Source: AB-629-J13 sp964496365
Lineage (GTDB): Bacteria > Fidelibacterota > Marinisomatia > Marinisomatales > AB-629-J13
Length of the DNA stretch: 64,000 bases
NCBI GenBank assembly: GCA_964496365.1
Contig: CAZBZK010000001.1
Coordinates: 27,738-91,737, forward strand
Reading direction: 5' to 3'
Both the position numbers and the translations under genes were made by a program. The notes under the pieces were generated by a model, which saw nothing but the letters and a program-made list of their open reading frames with translations, ran no database searches and was not told where the DNA came from. Below, in pieces: positions 34,743-42,801 of the stretch. Numbering within the stretch: the stretch's first letter is position 1; the number at the start of each line of letters is the position of its first letter.

Positions 34743-37700
34743 ATGGTTTCACGTGAAACAGAGTCGTGGACCATAGACCAATTTTTATATTGGCATAAGA
34801 AAAACATATTAAACGAACGTTTTGATGAAACGGTTGATATGTCTATTGATGCTCTTTCTGTCGTTCTTTTGTCTTTGATAAACGCTTCTGATGGATTTGC
34901 TGTTGTTCTATCTCCAAAAGAGGCTGATGCCTTTTTGTTTTATTCATCCTGTTATGGTCTTTGTTCTGACTTGTCGTTTTTTTTGCCCGGGCAGAGCATG
35001 TCTGGTGTGGGGGTTTCAGGCTTTATAACCGAAAACCAACGGTTTCGTGAAGAGGCCTGTTTTGTGATGAGCCGTATGAAAAAAAGAGGGCTGTTGTTTT
35101 CTTCTCGGGATGCCGTGGATAGTGTTCTAATGCCAACAGTGTCGGACAATAACAAGCCGCTGAAATTTTCTATCAACACTAAAATAAAAATGTCTTTTGT
35201 GGTTCACTATCTCAATCTCTGGGGCTATATAAAAACGGATCGGGTTGTTAATCCTTTATATTATTCTGTAAGAGGTGGGATTTTGGACATTTTTCCTGTA
35301 AACTCAAGGAACCCCGTTCGGGTCGAGTTTTTTGGCGATACCATTGAATCAATAAGGTTGTTTAATCCCTATTCACAGCGTACCATAAAAAAAACAAATC
35401 GGGTTATGATTCTTCCCCGTGGTTCGGAAAGACAACAAAAAAAACAACCAATTTCCTCCTTTGTTCGAGAAAAAAAGGAGATATGGGAGTGGGAAATAAA
35501 GCAAGCAAACCCTAACCTTTACCGTTTAAAATTAAACAAAAAACAGCATGAGTTATCTTGGGGGTCATATCTCCCTTTTTCAAAGAAGCTCATTCTCTCT
35601 TTTTCCGAGAACAATATAAATAAAACTTGTTTTGTGTTTTCTGAAAAAAACGGTCCCCTAAGGCTCCCTGACCCTTTTCAAAAGCCATCAAACATAAAAC
35701 GAGTTAATGCAACGATTGGTTCTGGGTTTTTCCTTAAAGAAAATGTGGCTGTTTTGGGAACAAACAATATTCCAGAGCTATCCGTTTCCCAAAAATCCCG
35801 GTGGATGATTGATGGAGATGGTGGAGCTTCTCACTCTAAAATATTAGACATTTCTGACCTTGAGTGGGAAGAGCCCCTTGTTCACGAAGATTTTGGCATC
35901 GGAACCTATCGTGGTTTAGAGGTAACCAGCGGGGGAGAGTGTATTAAATTAAAATATGCTGATGGTGGTGCTGTATATGTTCCAGTAGCCAGCTTTCATA
36001 AGATCCACCGCCTCGTTGGCGTTCCTGATGGATCCATTAAAATATCGTCCTTAAAAACAAAACAGTGGGGGCGGAAAAAAACAGCAGTAAAACAATATGC
36101 GGAAAGCATTGCTGGAGATTTACTAAAAACATATTTGGAAAGACAAGCCTCTCGTGGATTTTCATACACCCACAACGGAGACTTATACAAGGCGGTTTGT
36201 GAGTCTTTCCCGTATAACGAAACGAAAGATCAGCTTGTTGCATTAAAAGATGTGATTCTGGACATGAAACGCTCCGTTCCTATGGATAGATTGATTTGTG
36301 GCGATGTTGGTTTTGGAAAAACTGAAATTGCAATTCGAGCTAGCATAATGGCAATAGAGAGTGGTAAAATGGTTTTTGTCTTGGCCCCAACTACGGTATT
36401 GGCAAACCAACACTTTATTAGCTTTTGTGGACGGTTTTCCCCTTTGGGGGCTCGTGTTGAGCTTTTATCCAGATTTAGAACAAAAAGAGAACAAAATGGT
36501 ATTATTGAGTTGGTAGGTAATGGCAAAATAGATGTTTTAGTTGGTACACATCGCTTGCTCTCTGATGATGTTAATACAGAAGGTTTAGGTTTAATTGTCA
36601 TTGATGAAGAACATCGTTTTGGAGTTAAACAAAAAGAAAAAATTAAGTCCCTAAAGGCTTCCATAGACATTTTAACACTTACTGCAACACCCATTCCCAG
36701 AACATTGAAACAATCCTTGACTGGAATGAAAAACATAAGCGTAATAAACACCCCCCCCAAATCAAGAAAACCTATTAAAACTTTTGTCCTTTATTTTGAT
36801 TGGGAGAAAATATTTAAGATTATTGAAGCAGAGGTCAACCGAGGAGGACAAGTTTACTTCGTCCATAATAATATTCAGTCTCTACCGTTTATCAATGAAA
36901 AAATTGAAACAAAGTTTAAGAACTGTATTGTTCGCTCCGCTCATGGTAAAATGAACAGTAGGGTTCTGGAGAAAACAATGCTTGGTTTTTTCAATTCAGA
37001 AATTGACATTTTATGTTGTACCACTATCGTTGGATCAGGGTTAGACATTCCTAGTGCAAACACGATGATTGTCAACAACGCCCATTGTTTCGGGCTTTCA
37101 CAACTTTATCAGATTCGTGGTCGGGTTGGCAGAAGCGTTCAACAAGGATTTTGCTATCTTTTTGTTCCAAAAGGCAGAGCTGTTGAGGGGGTCGCCTTCC
37201 AGCGATTAAAAACCCTTGAGCAAAACACAAGTCTTGGTTCCGGTTATAAGGTTGCACTAAAAGACATGAATATAAGGGGAGCTGGAGACCTGTTTGGTAC
37301 GAAACAAAGTGGTGGGGTTTCAAGCGTGGGGTTTCATATGTATAATAAGATTTTGAAAGAAGCTCTCGATAAAGAACGTGGAATAAAACACGAGAAAAAC
37401 ATCCCAAAAATTTCTACTGCCTTTTCTTCCGGAATACCAGAAGACTATATGCCTCTCGCTGAAGACCGTCTATATTTTTACCAAACATTAGCATTGGCAA
37501 GCTCACTAAAAAAAGTTAATGACATAAAAGAGGAGGTAATCGATCGGTTTGGAAGGGTTCCTGTTGGTGTCTTGTTCTTGTTGGAGATTTCAAGGCTTCG
37601 TGTTTTGTTAACCAACTCTTCTGTTCAACAAGTATATATTCATAAAAAAGGTCTCGATCTTTCCGTTACCTCTTTGTCTCCTTTTACCGAGGTTGAAGAT

Positions 37701-37865
37701 TTTTATACTCAAATCTCCTTATCTTTTGGAATCAGAAACAATGACATTTTATTAAAAAACAAAAAAGACAAGCGTTTATCCGTGTCGTTAAACGGAATGG
37801 AAATTCAACCCGATACTGTGGGCAACGTTATTTCATCTTTTGAAATGATGTTTTTAAACAATTAG
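34743..37865 (+). CDS. mfd: Transcription-repair coupling factor
   Basis: Removes RNA polymerase stalled at DNA damage and recruits UvrA. It has 1040 residues, about 100 fewer than E. coli Mfd. Domains in order: UvrB-like N-terminal module (about 1-330), polymerase-interacting CarD-like domain (HEDFGIGTYRGLE, near 383), helicase motor with GDVGFGKTEIAIRA near 520 and IDEEHRFG, the second motor half with VGSGLDIPSANTMIVNNAH (quoted in part: GSGLDIPSANTM) and QIRGRVGRS, and the C-terminal regulatory domain. The first six codons (MVSRET) are formed by a parS site. Confidence 0.96.
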   Translation: MVSRETESWTIDQFLYWHKKNILNERFDETVDMSIDALSVVLLSLINASDGFAVVLSPKEADAFLFYSSCYGLCSDLSFFLPGQSMSGVGVSGFITENQRFREEACFVMSRMKKRGLLFSSRDAVDSVLMPTVSDNNKPLKFSINTKIKMSFVVHYLNLWGYIKTDRVVNPLYYSVRGGILDIFPVNSRNPVRVEFFGDTIESIRLFNPYSQRTIKKTNRVMILPRGSERQQKKQPISSFVREKKEIWEWEIKQANPNLYRLKLNKKQHELSWGSYLPFSKKLILSFSENNINKTCFVFSEKNGPLRLPDPFQKPSNIKRVNATIGSGFFLKENVAVLGTNNIPELSVSQKSRWMIDGDGGASHSKILDISDLEWEEPLVHEDFGIGTYRGLEVTSGGECIKLKYADGGAVYVPVASFHKIHRLVGVPDGSIKISSLKTKQWGRKKTAVKQYAESIAGDLLKTYLERQASRGFSYTHNGDLYKAVCESFPYNETKDQLVALKDVILDMKRSVPMDRLICGDVGFGKTEIAIRASIMAIESGKMVFVLAPTTVLANQHFISFCGRFSPLGARVELLSRFRTKREQNGIIELVGNGKIDVLVGTHRLLSDDVNTEGLGLIVIDEEHRFGVKQKEKIKSLKASIDILTLTATPIPRTLKQSLTGMKNISVINTPPKSRKPIKTFVLYFDWEKIFKIIEAEVNRGGQVYFVHNNIQSLPFINEKIETKFKNCIVRSAHGKMNSRVLEKTMLGFFNSEIDILCCTTIVGSGLDIPSANTMIVNNAHCFGLSQLYQIRGRVGRSVQQGFCYLFVPKGRAVEGVAFQRLKTLEQNTSLGSGYKVALKDMNIRGAGDLFGTKQSGGVSSVGFHMYNKILKEALDKERGIKHEKNIPKISTAFSSGIPEDYMPLAEDRLYFYQTLALASSLKKVNDIKEEVIDRFGRVPVGVLFLLEISRLRVLLTNSSVQQVYIHKKGLDLSVTSLSPFTEVEDFYTQISLSFGIRNNDILLKNKKDKRLSVSLNGMEIQPDTVGNVISSFEMMFLNN
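34745..34760. promoter_or_regulatory. parS centromere site 2
   Basis: GGTTTCACGTGAAACA, 15 of 16 matches to the parS consensus and with the same perfect 14-base palindromic core as the first site, 1.9 kb away. It encodes residues 1-6 of Mfd, so the start of the protein is constrained by the DNA site. Confidence 0.88.
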
Positions 37866-37888
37866 GCATGTTAAATTTCCTGCTTTAA

Positions 37889-38707
37889 ATGTTTCAATAT
37901 AAAAATTTAATCTTGTCCTTTTTGGTGTGTTTTTCTGTTTTCTGTTCCGATAAAAAAGAAAGCAGTTCTTCAAAAATACTGGCTCGTGTTGGAGACAACT
38001 CTATTAGTATCAATAACATAGAAAGAATTTATGGTAAATATCCCATCGATAGTTTGCTTGTTTATAATTATCTTTCAAGGTGGGTAGAAAATGAATTATT
38101 ATTTCAGGGCGGAGTTTCTCTTGGGCTTCACCATGATGAAAATATTTTACAAAAAACTTCAACATTTAACAAAAAAATGGTCGGGAATGCTTTTCTTGGC
38201 CTCAACCAAAAAGAGAAAAAAATAAAAGCTGATGCCATTAGAAATTACTATAAAGTCAATAAAAATGAATTTAAAAGACAAGTTCAGGAGGTGGACATCG
38301 TTCGTTTTACTGCAAGGGACAGGCCCTTAGCCCTAAAAATAAAAAACCGGTTAAGAAAAACACCCATTAATAAAATCTCAGATTTTATTTCTAAATATAA
38401 CGGTACCCAAGAAAAGATTAGGTTTGGTGGTTTTCCCCCAAACATTAACCAGAAGGTTTTTAGTAAGGATCATTTTAAAAAGGGGAACATTTTGGGTCCT
38501 TATTTGGTTGAATCCGTTTATCATGTAATTAAAATCGAATCTGTTTATAAAAAGGGTTCATTTTTGGGAGTAGATATTGTTTATGATGAAATTTATCAGC
38601 GACTAAAAAACTTAGCCTTTGCATTAAGGTTAAGAGAGGTTGTTGATAGTTTAAAACTAGAATTTAGTGTAACTATTGATAGTCAAAATATTAGGAGTTT
38701 GTTTTAA
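37889..38707 (+). CDS. Divergent SurA/PrsA-like lipoprotein
   Basis: It has 272 residues. A signal sequence ends SVFCSDKK, with a possible lipidated Cys at 19. After it, ILARVGDNSISINNIERIYGKY resembles the start of SurA/PrsA chaperone domains. A helical region and a weak parvulin-like C-terminal half follow (EKIRFGGFPPN, KGNILGPYLVESVYHVIKI). Canonical isomerase residues are not clear, so it may be only a chaperone. It lies one base upstream of surA, overlapping its leader, which supports a paired role in outer-membrane protein maturation. Confidence 0.6.
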   Translation: MFQYKNLILSFLVCFSVFCSDKKESSSSKILARVGDNSISINNIERIYGKYPIDSLLVYNYLSRWVENELLFQGGVSLGLHHDENILQKTSTFNKKMVGNAFLGLNQKEKKIKADAIRNYYKVNKNEFKRQVQEVDIVRFTARDRPLALKIKNRLRKTPINKISDFISKYNGTQEKIRFGGFPPNINQKVFSKDHFKKGNILGPYLVESVYHVIKIESVYKKGSFLGVDIVYDEIYQRLKNLAFALRLREVVDSLKLEFSVTIDSQNIRSLF

Positions 38708-38708
38708 A

Positions 38709-39983
38709 ATGAAGTTTGTTTCGTTATTTTTGTCCTTCGGGTTCCTTGTAGCACAGGATGCTGTTTTTGAGGGCATTTCCGCTGTGGTTGGAAATGCTGT
38801 TATTTTAAAAAGTGATGTATCCCAGTTGGTATCAATGACAGCACTTCAACAAAACATTGATCTAAAAAACAACCCTGAGGCTTTTTCACAACTTCAATCA
38901 CATGTGCTTCAAGGATTGATTGACCAACGAGTAATTATCGAAATGGCTAAGATAGATTCTGTCGAAGTTAAACCAAAAGATGTTGACGATGCGTTGGATC
39001 AGCAAATCGAAAAAATCATTTCTCAGGCTGGGAGCAAGGCTCTTGCAGAAGAATATCTCGGTCAGTCAGTTAAATCTTTTAGACGAGAATTTTGGCAAGA
39101 CATGCAAGACCGATTAATAACTGAGCAATACCAATTTTCATTGCTCAACAAAATAAAAATTAGTCGAAATGAGGTTGTTCTCTTTTATGAAGACTATCAT
39201 GACAGTCTTGGTTTTCTGCCTACTCTTTATAAAATAAACCACATTCAAATACCTGTTACAGCAAATAGTAACGCACTTTCAAAAGCATTAAACACCATTA
39301 CTGATTTGAGGAATGAAATTTTATCCGGAGTCTCTTTTCATTCTTTAGCCATTGACCATTCGGACGATCCTGGAAGTGCAAAATCTGGTGGAGATTTAGG
39401 TTATGTACAAAGAGGTTCGCTGGTAACTGAGTTTGAAGCCATCGCATTCACCCAAGATGTAGGAGTTGTCAGTCACCCGGTTTTAACCGAATTTGGATAT
39501 CACGTTATAGAAGCTTTGGATAAACAGGGAGAAAAGGCACGTATCAGACATATCTTGATAAAACCAGAAATTACAGAAGCCGATGATGTAAAATCTTATC
39601 AATTAGCTTTGTCAATAAAAGATTCGGTGAATAACATAGGTTTATTTAAACAGTTTGCAAAAAAATACTCCAACGATAACAGCACAAAAAATATCGGTGG
39701 AGACTTAGGGTGGATAGATCCATCCATTTTTCCCATACCTGAGCTTAATCAGGCCATTCGGTCAATATCTTCTATTAATGAGTGCAGCCTTCCGTTAAAG
39801 TCTTCTGTTGGCTATCATTTGGTTTGGGTTTCAGACATAAGACCAGGTGGAAAGCCAACTCTTGCTGACCATTGGACAGAAATAGAAGAAATAGCCTTAA
39901 ACCATAAAAAATCAAAATGGTTTCAAGATTGGCTTACAAAGGCAAAATCTGTTTTGTTTATTTCGGTATTTGATCCATCGTAG
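38709..39983 (+). CDS. surA: SurA-like periplasmic peptidyl-prolyl isomerase
   Basis: Exported chaperone for outer-membrane proteins. From the ATG at 38709 it has 424 residues. The signal peptide is MKFVSLFLSFGFLVAQ, which fixes this start; an in-frame ATG 33 bases earlier lies inside the preceding gene and would spoil the signal. An N-terminal chaperone helix bundle is followed by two parvulin domains: one with SGGDLGYVQRGSLVTEFEAIA and GYHVIEALD (quoted in part: GGDLGYVQRG), another with IRHILIKP and GGDLGWIDP. The probable replication origin follows directly. Confidence 0.88.
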   Translation: MKFVSLFLSFGFLVAQDAVFEGISAVVGNAVILKSDVSQLVSMTALQQNIDLKNNPEAFSQLQSHVLQGLIDQRVIIEMAKIDSVEVKPKDVDDALDQQIEKIISQAGSKALAEEYLGQSVKSFRREFWQDMQDRLITEQYQFSLLNKIKISRNEVVLFYEDYHDSLGFLPTLYKINHIQIPVTANSNALSKALNTITDLRNEILSGVSFHSLAIDHSDDPGSAKSGGDLGYVQRGSLVTEFEAIAFTQDVGVVSHPVLTEFGYHVIEALDKQGEKARIRHILIKPEITEADDVKSYQLALSIKDSVNNIGLFKQFAKKYSNDNSTKNIGGDLGWIDPSIFPIPELNQAIRSISSINECSLPLKSSVGYHLVWVSDIRPGGKPTLADHWTEIEEIALNHKKSKWFQDWLTKAKSVLFISVFDPS

Positions 39984-39997
39984 TTTTATTAACATCA

Positions 39998-40006
39998 TTA
40001 TCCACA
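39998..40006 (+). promoter_or_regulatory. DnaA box in oriC
   Basis: TTATCCACA, perfect consensus, 15 bases after the surA stop codon. Confidence 0.7.
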
Positions 40007-40128
40007 ACGACCCTGTTTTATGTTTTTTCAGTATTATCCTCATTTCTTTAAGATAATATTCACATTTTCATAATAGTTTTAAACATAAAGAAACCCTTTA
40101 AATAAAAACCTTTTTTAATTGATTTTAT

Positions 40129-40137
40129 TTATTCACA
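40129..40137 (+). promoter_or_regulatory. DnaA box in oriC
   Basis: TTATTCACA, matching the relaxed consensus TTATNCACA, next to a long A/T tract. Confidence 0.6.
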
Positions 40138-40154
40138 GTTCGTCTTGGATATAT

Positions 40155-40163
40155 TTATCCACA
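40155..40163 (+). promoter_or_regulatory. DnaA box in oriC
   Basis: TTATCCACA, perfect consensus, followed directly by the degenerate box TTGTCCACG at 40164-40172. Confidence 0.7.
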
Positions 40164-40288
40164 TTGTCCACGTGTATATTATTATTACTAATTTAATACT
40201 TAGTTAAATTTAAAAACCTTCGACAATTTGTCTTTTTCTCAATTTGTCTTTAACACAAACCTATTTAAATTTGGGGACTTTATTTGCA

Positions 40289-41404
40289 ATGAAATTTTCA
40301 ACTACCAAAACGGATCTCCAAACAGCCTTACAAAAACTCTCAAAAATTGTACCCACGAGGTCAACCATTCCAATTCTTGGAAATGTATTGATTTCTCCTG
40401 ATAAAGGGTCAATAATTATGAGAGCAACGGACCTTGAACAAACCATGGTATTAACCATACCTGCCAGTATTAAAGAAGAGGGAGTTGCCGTTATTCCTGT
40501 TGATACATTCTTAAACATTACCAACGAATTGCCTGACGGAAGAATATCGTTGACTGTGGATGACCAACAAAATATTTCATTAGAAAACGAAACAGGAAAA
40601 TATGATTTAAAAGGAATGGCACCTGAAGAGTTTCCTGCACCACCAGAGCCAGATGAACAAAAGCCTATTTTCTTTTCATCAGAATTATTAAAGTCCGTGT
40701 TTCAAGTAACAGGTTTTGCCATAAGCCGAGATGATTTAAAACCAGCATTAACAGGAGTATTATTTCAATTTGGAGAATCTAATCTTACTACCGTTGCGAC
40801 AGACGGTCACCGGTTAGTAAGGTTTATCATTAACAATTTTGAGTCGGGAGATTTTTCTGGAGATATTATTTTACCCAGAAAGTTTTTAAGTTTAGCTCAA
40901 GCCCTTTTGGTACAAACAGACACAGTTGAATTCCAAATTGGCAAGAATCATATCACAGCATCCTTTGGGAGCGATATGATATATACACGAATCATCGGAG
41001 AAAGATATCCTAATTACGAAAGCGTCATTCCTAATAATAATGATAAATCAATAACCATTGATTCACAAGAAATTGTATCTGCTGTTAGAAGAGTTTCTAT
41101 CTTCTCAAATAGAACGACTCAACAAATTGCGATTAAAATTGATAATGGAAATTTAGAAATAGCAACCGAAGACCCTGAAAAAGCAGCTAAGGCAATAGAA
41201 ACACTTTCTGTAGAATATTCAGGAGAACCGATTACCATTGGGTATAATGCATCCTATTTGAAGGAATTATTATCATTTATTCCAAGTAAAAACGTTGTAT
41301 TAAAATTAAACACCCCCATTAGTGCAACCGTTTTTTATCCGGAAAAAGCAGAGAAAGATAAAGAAATCACCATGTTGCTTATGCCGATTCGGCTAAACGA
41401 TTAA
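40289..41404 (+). CDS. dnaN: DNA polymerase III beta subunit (sliding clamp)
   Basis: Ring-shaped clamp that tethers the replicative polymerase to DNA. From the ATG at 40289 it has 371 residues, the normal length. The start MKFSTTKTDLQTALQKLSKIV matches the first clamp domain (quoted: KFSTTKTDLQTALQK); an in-frame ATG 45 bases earlier adds residues with no family match, and a GGGGA site lies nearer this start. Landmarks are TRSTIPILGNVLI, the TDGHRLVRF motif near 176, and the C-terminal LLMPIRLND. It is the first gene downstream of the origin. Confidence 0.95.
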   Translation: MKFSTTKTDLQTALQKLSKIVPTRSTIPILGNVLISPDKGSIIMRATDLEQTMVLTIPASIKEEGVAVIPVDTFLNITNELPDGRISLTVDDQQNISLENETGKYDLKGMAPEEFPAPPEPDEQKPIFFSSELLKSVFQVTGFAISRDDLKPALTGVLFQFGESNLTTVATDGHRLVRFIINNFESGDFSGDIILPRKFLSLAQALLVQTDTVEFQIGKNHITASFGSDMIYTRIIGERYPNYESVIPNNNDKSITIDSQEIVSAVRRVSIFSNRTTQQIAIKIDNGNLEIATEDPEKAAKAIETLSVEYSGEPITIGYNASYLKELLSFIPSKNVVLKLNTPISATVFYPEKAEKDKEITMLLMPIRLND

Positions 41405-41461
41405 CAAAAGCACAAACAACACAGGAATTGAAAACAGTAATGCTTTTTATTTGGAAGGGAG

Positions 41462-42526
41462 ATGTCCATAAAAAAGCTTGAAATTGAATGTTTTAGAAAT
41501 CACGATAAACGCTCATTCACATTTACCGACGGAATAAATATTATTTTTGGAAAAAACGGATCAGGAAAAACGTCTATCTTAGAAGCAATACATTTACTGT
41601 CGCTGGGAAAGAGTTTTAGGACACCCAACCGACGCTTATTAATTCAAAACGGGAGAACCCAGTTTACAACAAAAGCAGTTTTCGAAAAAACACATGTTAA
41701 AAAAATAGAGTGGAGACAAAACATTAAAGGGGAAAAAAAAATTAAAGCAGACGAAAATCCCGTGAGTAAGATAAAAACACTAGTAGGAAAAAACCCCACC
41801 GTGGTATTGTCTCCTGATGAACCGGTCGTAACAAAAGGAAGCCCATCTCAAAGAAGAAAGTATTTTGACAAAGTGTTTTGCACAGGATCCAAAACCTACT
41901 TAACCATATTAGAACAATTTAATCGAGCGTTAAAACAAAGAAATGCAGGTATAATTTCCCATTACGAAGGAAAACCATATTCCGTATCTGTTGAACCATG
42001 GAACGAAACTTATGTCCAATCTTCTTTTCAATTATGGGAAGAACGAAAAACAATGTTTAAATTGTATAATTCTCTTTTTAAAAAACCACTTAATAGGGAA
42101 AAAGCACATAGAGCAGAGTGTGTTTACTCCGTTAGTTTTCCTGATGATAAAGATAAATTCAGAGTGAAAATTGAAACAGAAAAAAGAAGGGAATTAATTT
42201 ATAAACGAACATTAAGCGGACCACACCAAGACAAAATTAATATTAATTACAAAGGGGAGGACATAAGAAATCATGGATCACAAGGCGAACACAAATGGAC
42301 ACTTGTGTTATTAAAAAAAGCAGAGTTTTCGCTTTTTAAACACTCAAATCATACCAAACCGTTTTTTTTGCTTGATGATCTGTTTTCAGAATTAGATCGA
42401 AGCAGAAGCAACGATGTATTAAGTTTATTAAGAGGAGGAACACAAGCCCTGATCACGACAACGGACGTGGGTCACCTTAAAGAGTTTGGTATTACTGATT
42501 TTTCATCTATTAATATGAGCAATTGA
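41462..42526 (+). CDS. recF: DNA replication and repair protein RecF
   Basis: ABC-type ATPase that loads RecA at single-strand gaps. It has 354 residues. Walker A is FGKNGSGKTSILEAI at about 29-43; the signature-like region RTLSGPHQDKI is near 247; Walker B FFLLDDLFSELD lies near 301 and the switch segment ITTTD near 338. A GGAAGGGAG ribosome site precedes the ATG. Its stop overlaps the next gene (TGATG). Confidence 0.95.
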   Translation: MSIKKLEIECFRNHDKRSFTFTDGINIIFGKNGSGKTSILEAIHLLSLGKSFRTPNRRLLIQNGRTQFTTKAVFEKTHVKKIEWRQNIKGEKKIKADENPVSKIKTLVGKNPTVVLSPDEPVVTKGSPSQRRKYFDKVFCTGSKTYLTILEQFNRALKQRNAGIISHYEGKPYSVSVEPWNETYVQSSFQLWEERKTMFKLYNSLFKKPLNREKAHRAECVYSVSFPDDKDKFRVKIETEKRRELIYKRTLSGPHQDKININYKGEDIRNHGSQGEHKWTLVLLKKAEFSLFKHSNHTKPFFLLDDLFSELDRSRSNDVLSLLRGGTQALITTTDVGHLKEFGITDFSSINMSN

Positions 42527-42801
42527 TGGAGCACCTAAAAGAAGCACTAGACAGGGCTCTAAAAAAAACAGGAGCTGATGGGTTAATAGAGAAAGGAAGG
42601 GCGATTGCTATGTGGCCTACGATTGTGGGAGATGAAATTAGCCAAGCAACCGAAGCAACCCAAATGGATAACGGTATTTTATATGTAAAAACAAAATCTC
42701 CGGTTTGGCGGAATGAGCTTATATTTCAAAAAAAAGAAATTGTAAAAAAAATAAACAAACACTTAAAAAAACATATTGTAAAAGACCTAAGGTTAATTTA
42801 A
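42526..42801 (+). CDS. DUF721 protein, DciA-like helicase loader candidate
   Basis: It has 91 residues with the DUF721 core: MWPTIVGDEISQATEA, then LYVKTKSPVWRNELIFQKKEIVKKIN (quoted in part: KTKSPVWRNELIFQK). DUF721 proteins include DciA, which loads the replicative helicase DnaB in most bacteria lacking DnaC. The ATG overlaps the recF stop; a TTG one codon earlier is an alternative start. It also abuts gyrB. Position among replication genes fits the DciA role, but this is inferred. Confidence 0.8.
   Translation: MEHLKEALDRALKKTGADGLIEKGRAIAMWPTIVGDEISQATEATQMDNGILYVKTKSPVWRNELIFQKKEIVKKINKHLKKHIVKDLRLI

Larger units (their letters stand above)
39984..40288. other. Probable chromosomal replication origin (oriC)
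   Basis: A 305-base non-coding, AT-rich gap immediately upstream of dnaN. It holds three good DnaA boxes on the + strand (39998-40006, 40129-40137, 40155-40163) and degenerate ones: TTATCCTCA at 40034 and TTGTCCACG at 40164. Between the boxes are long A/T runs that could serve as the unwinding element. The neighbours dnaN, recF, gyrB and gyrA, and an apparent switch in strand composition, support it. The dnaA-rpmH gap has only one perfect box. Confidence 0.75.

Noticed and set aside
36230..36760. 176-residue open frame antisense to mfd
   Set aside because: Overlaps the conserved helicase motor of mfd and shows no independent coding signs.
38676..38708. Upstream ATG for surA
   Set aside because: It lies inside the preceding gene and would put a non-signal segment before the clear signal peptide that starts at 38709.
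40164..40179. Third parS around CCACGTG in oriC
   Set aside because: Only the CACGTG centre fits; the flanks do not match the 16-base consensus. A degenerate DnaA box explains it as well.
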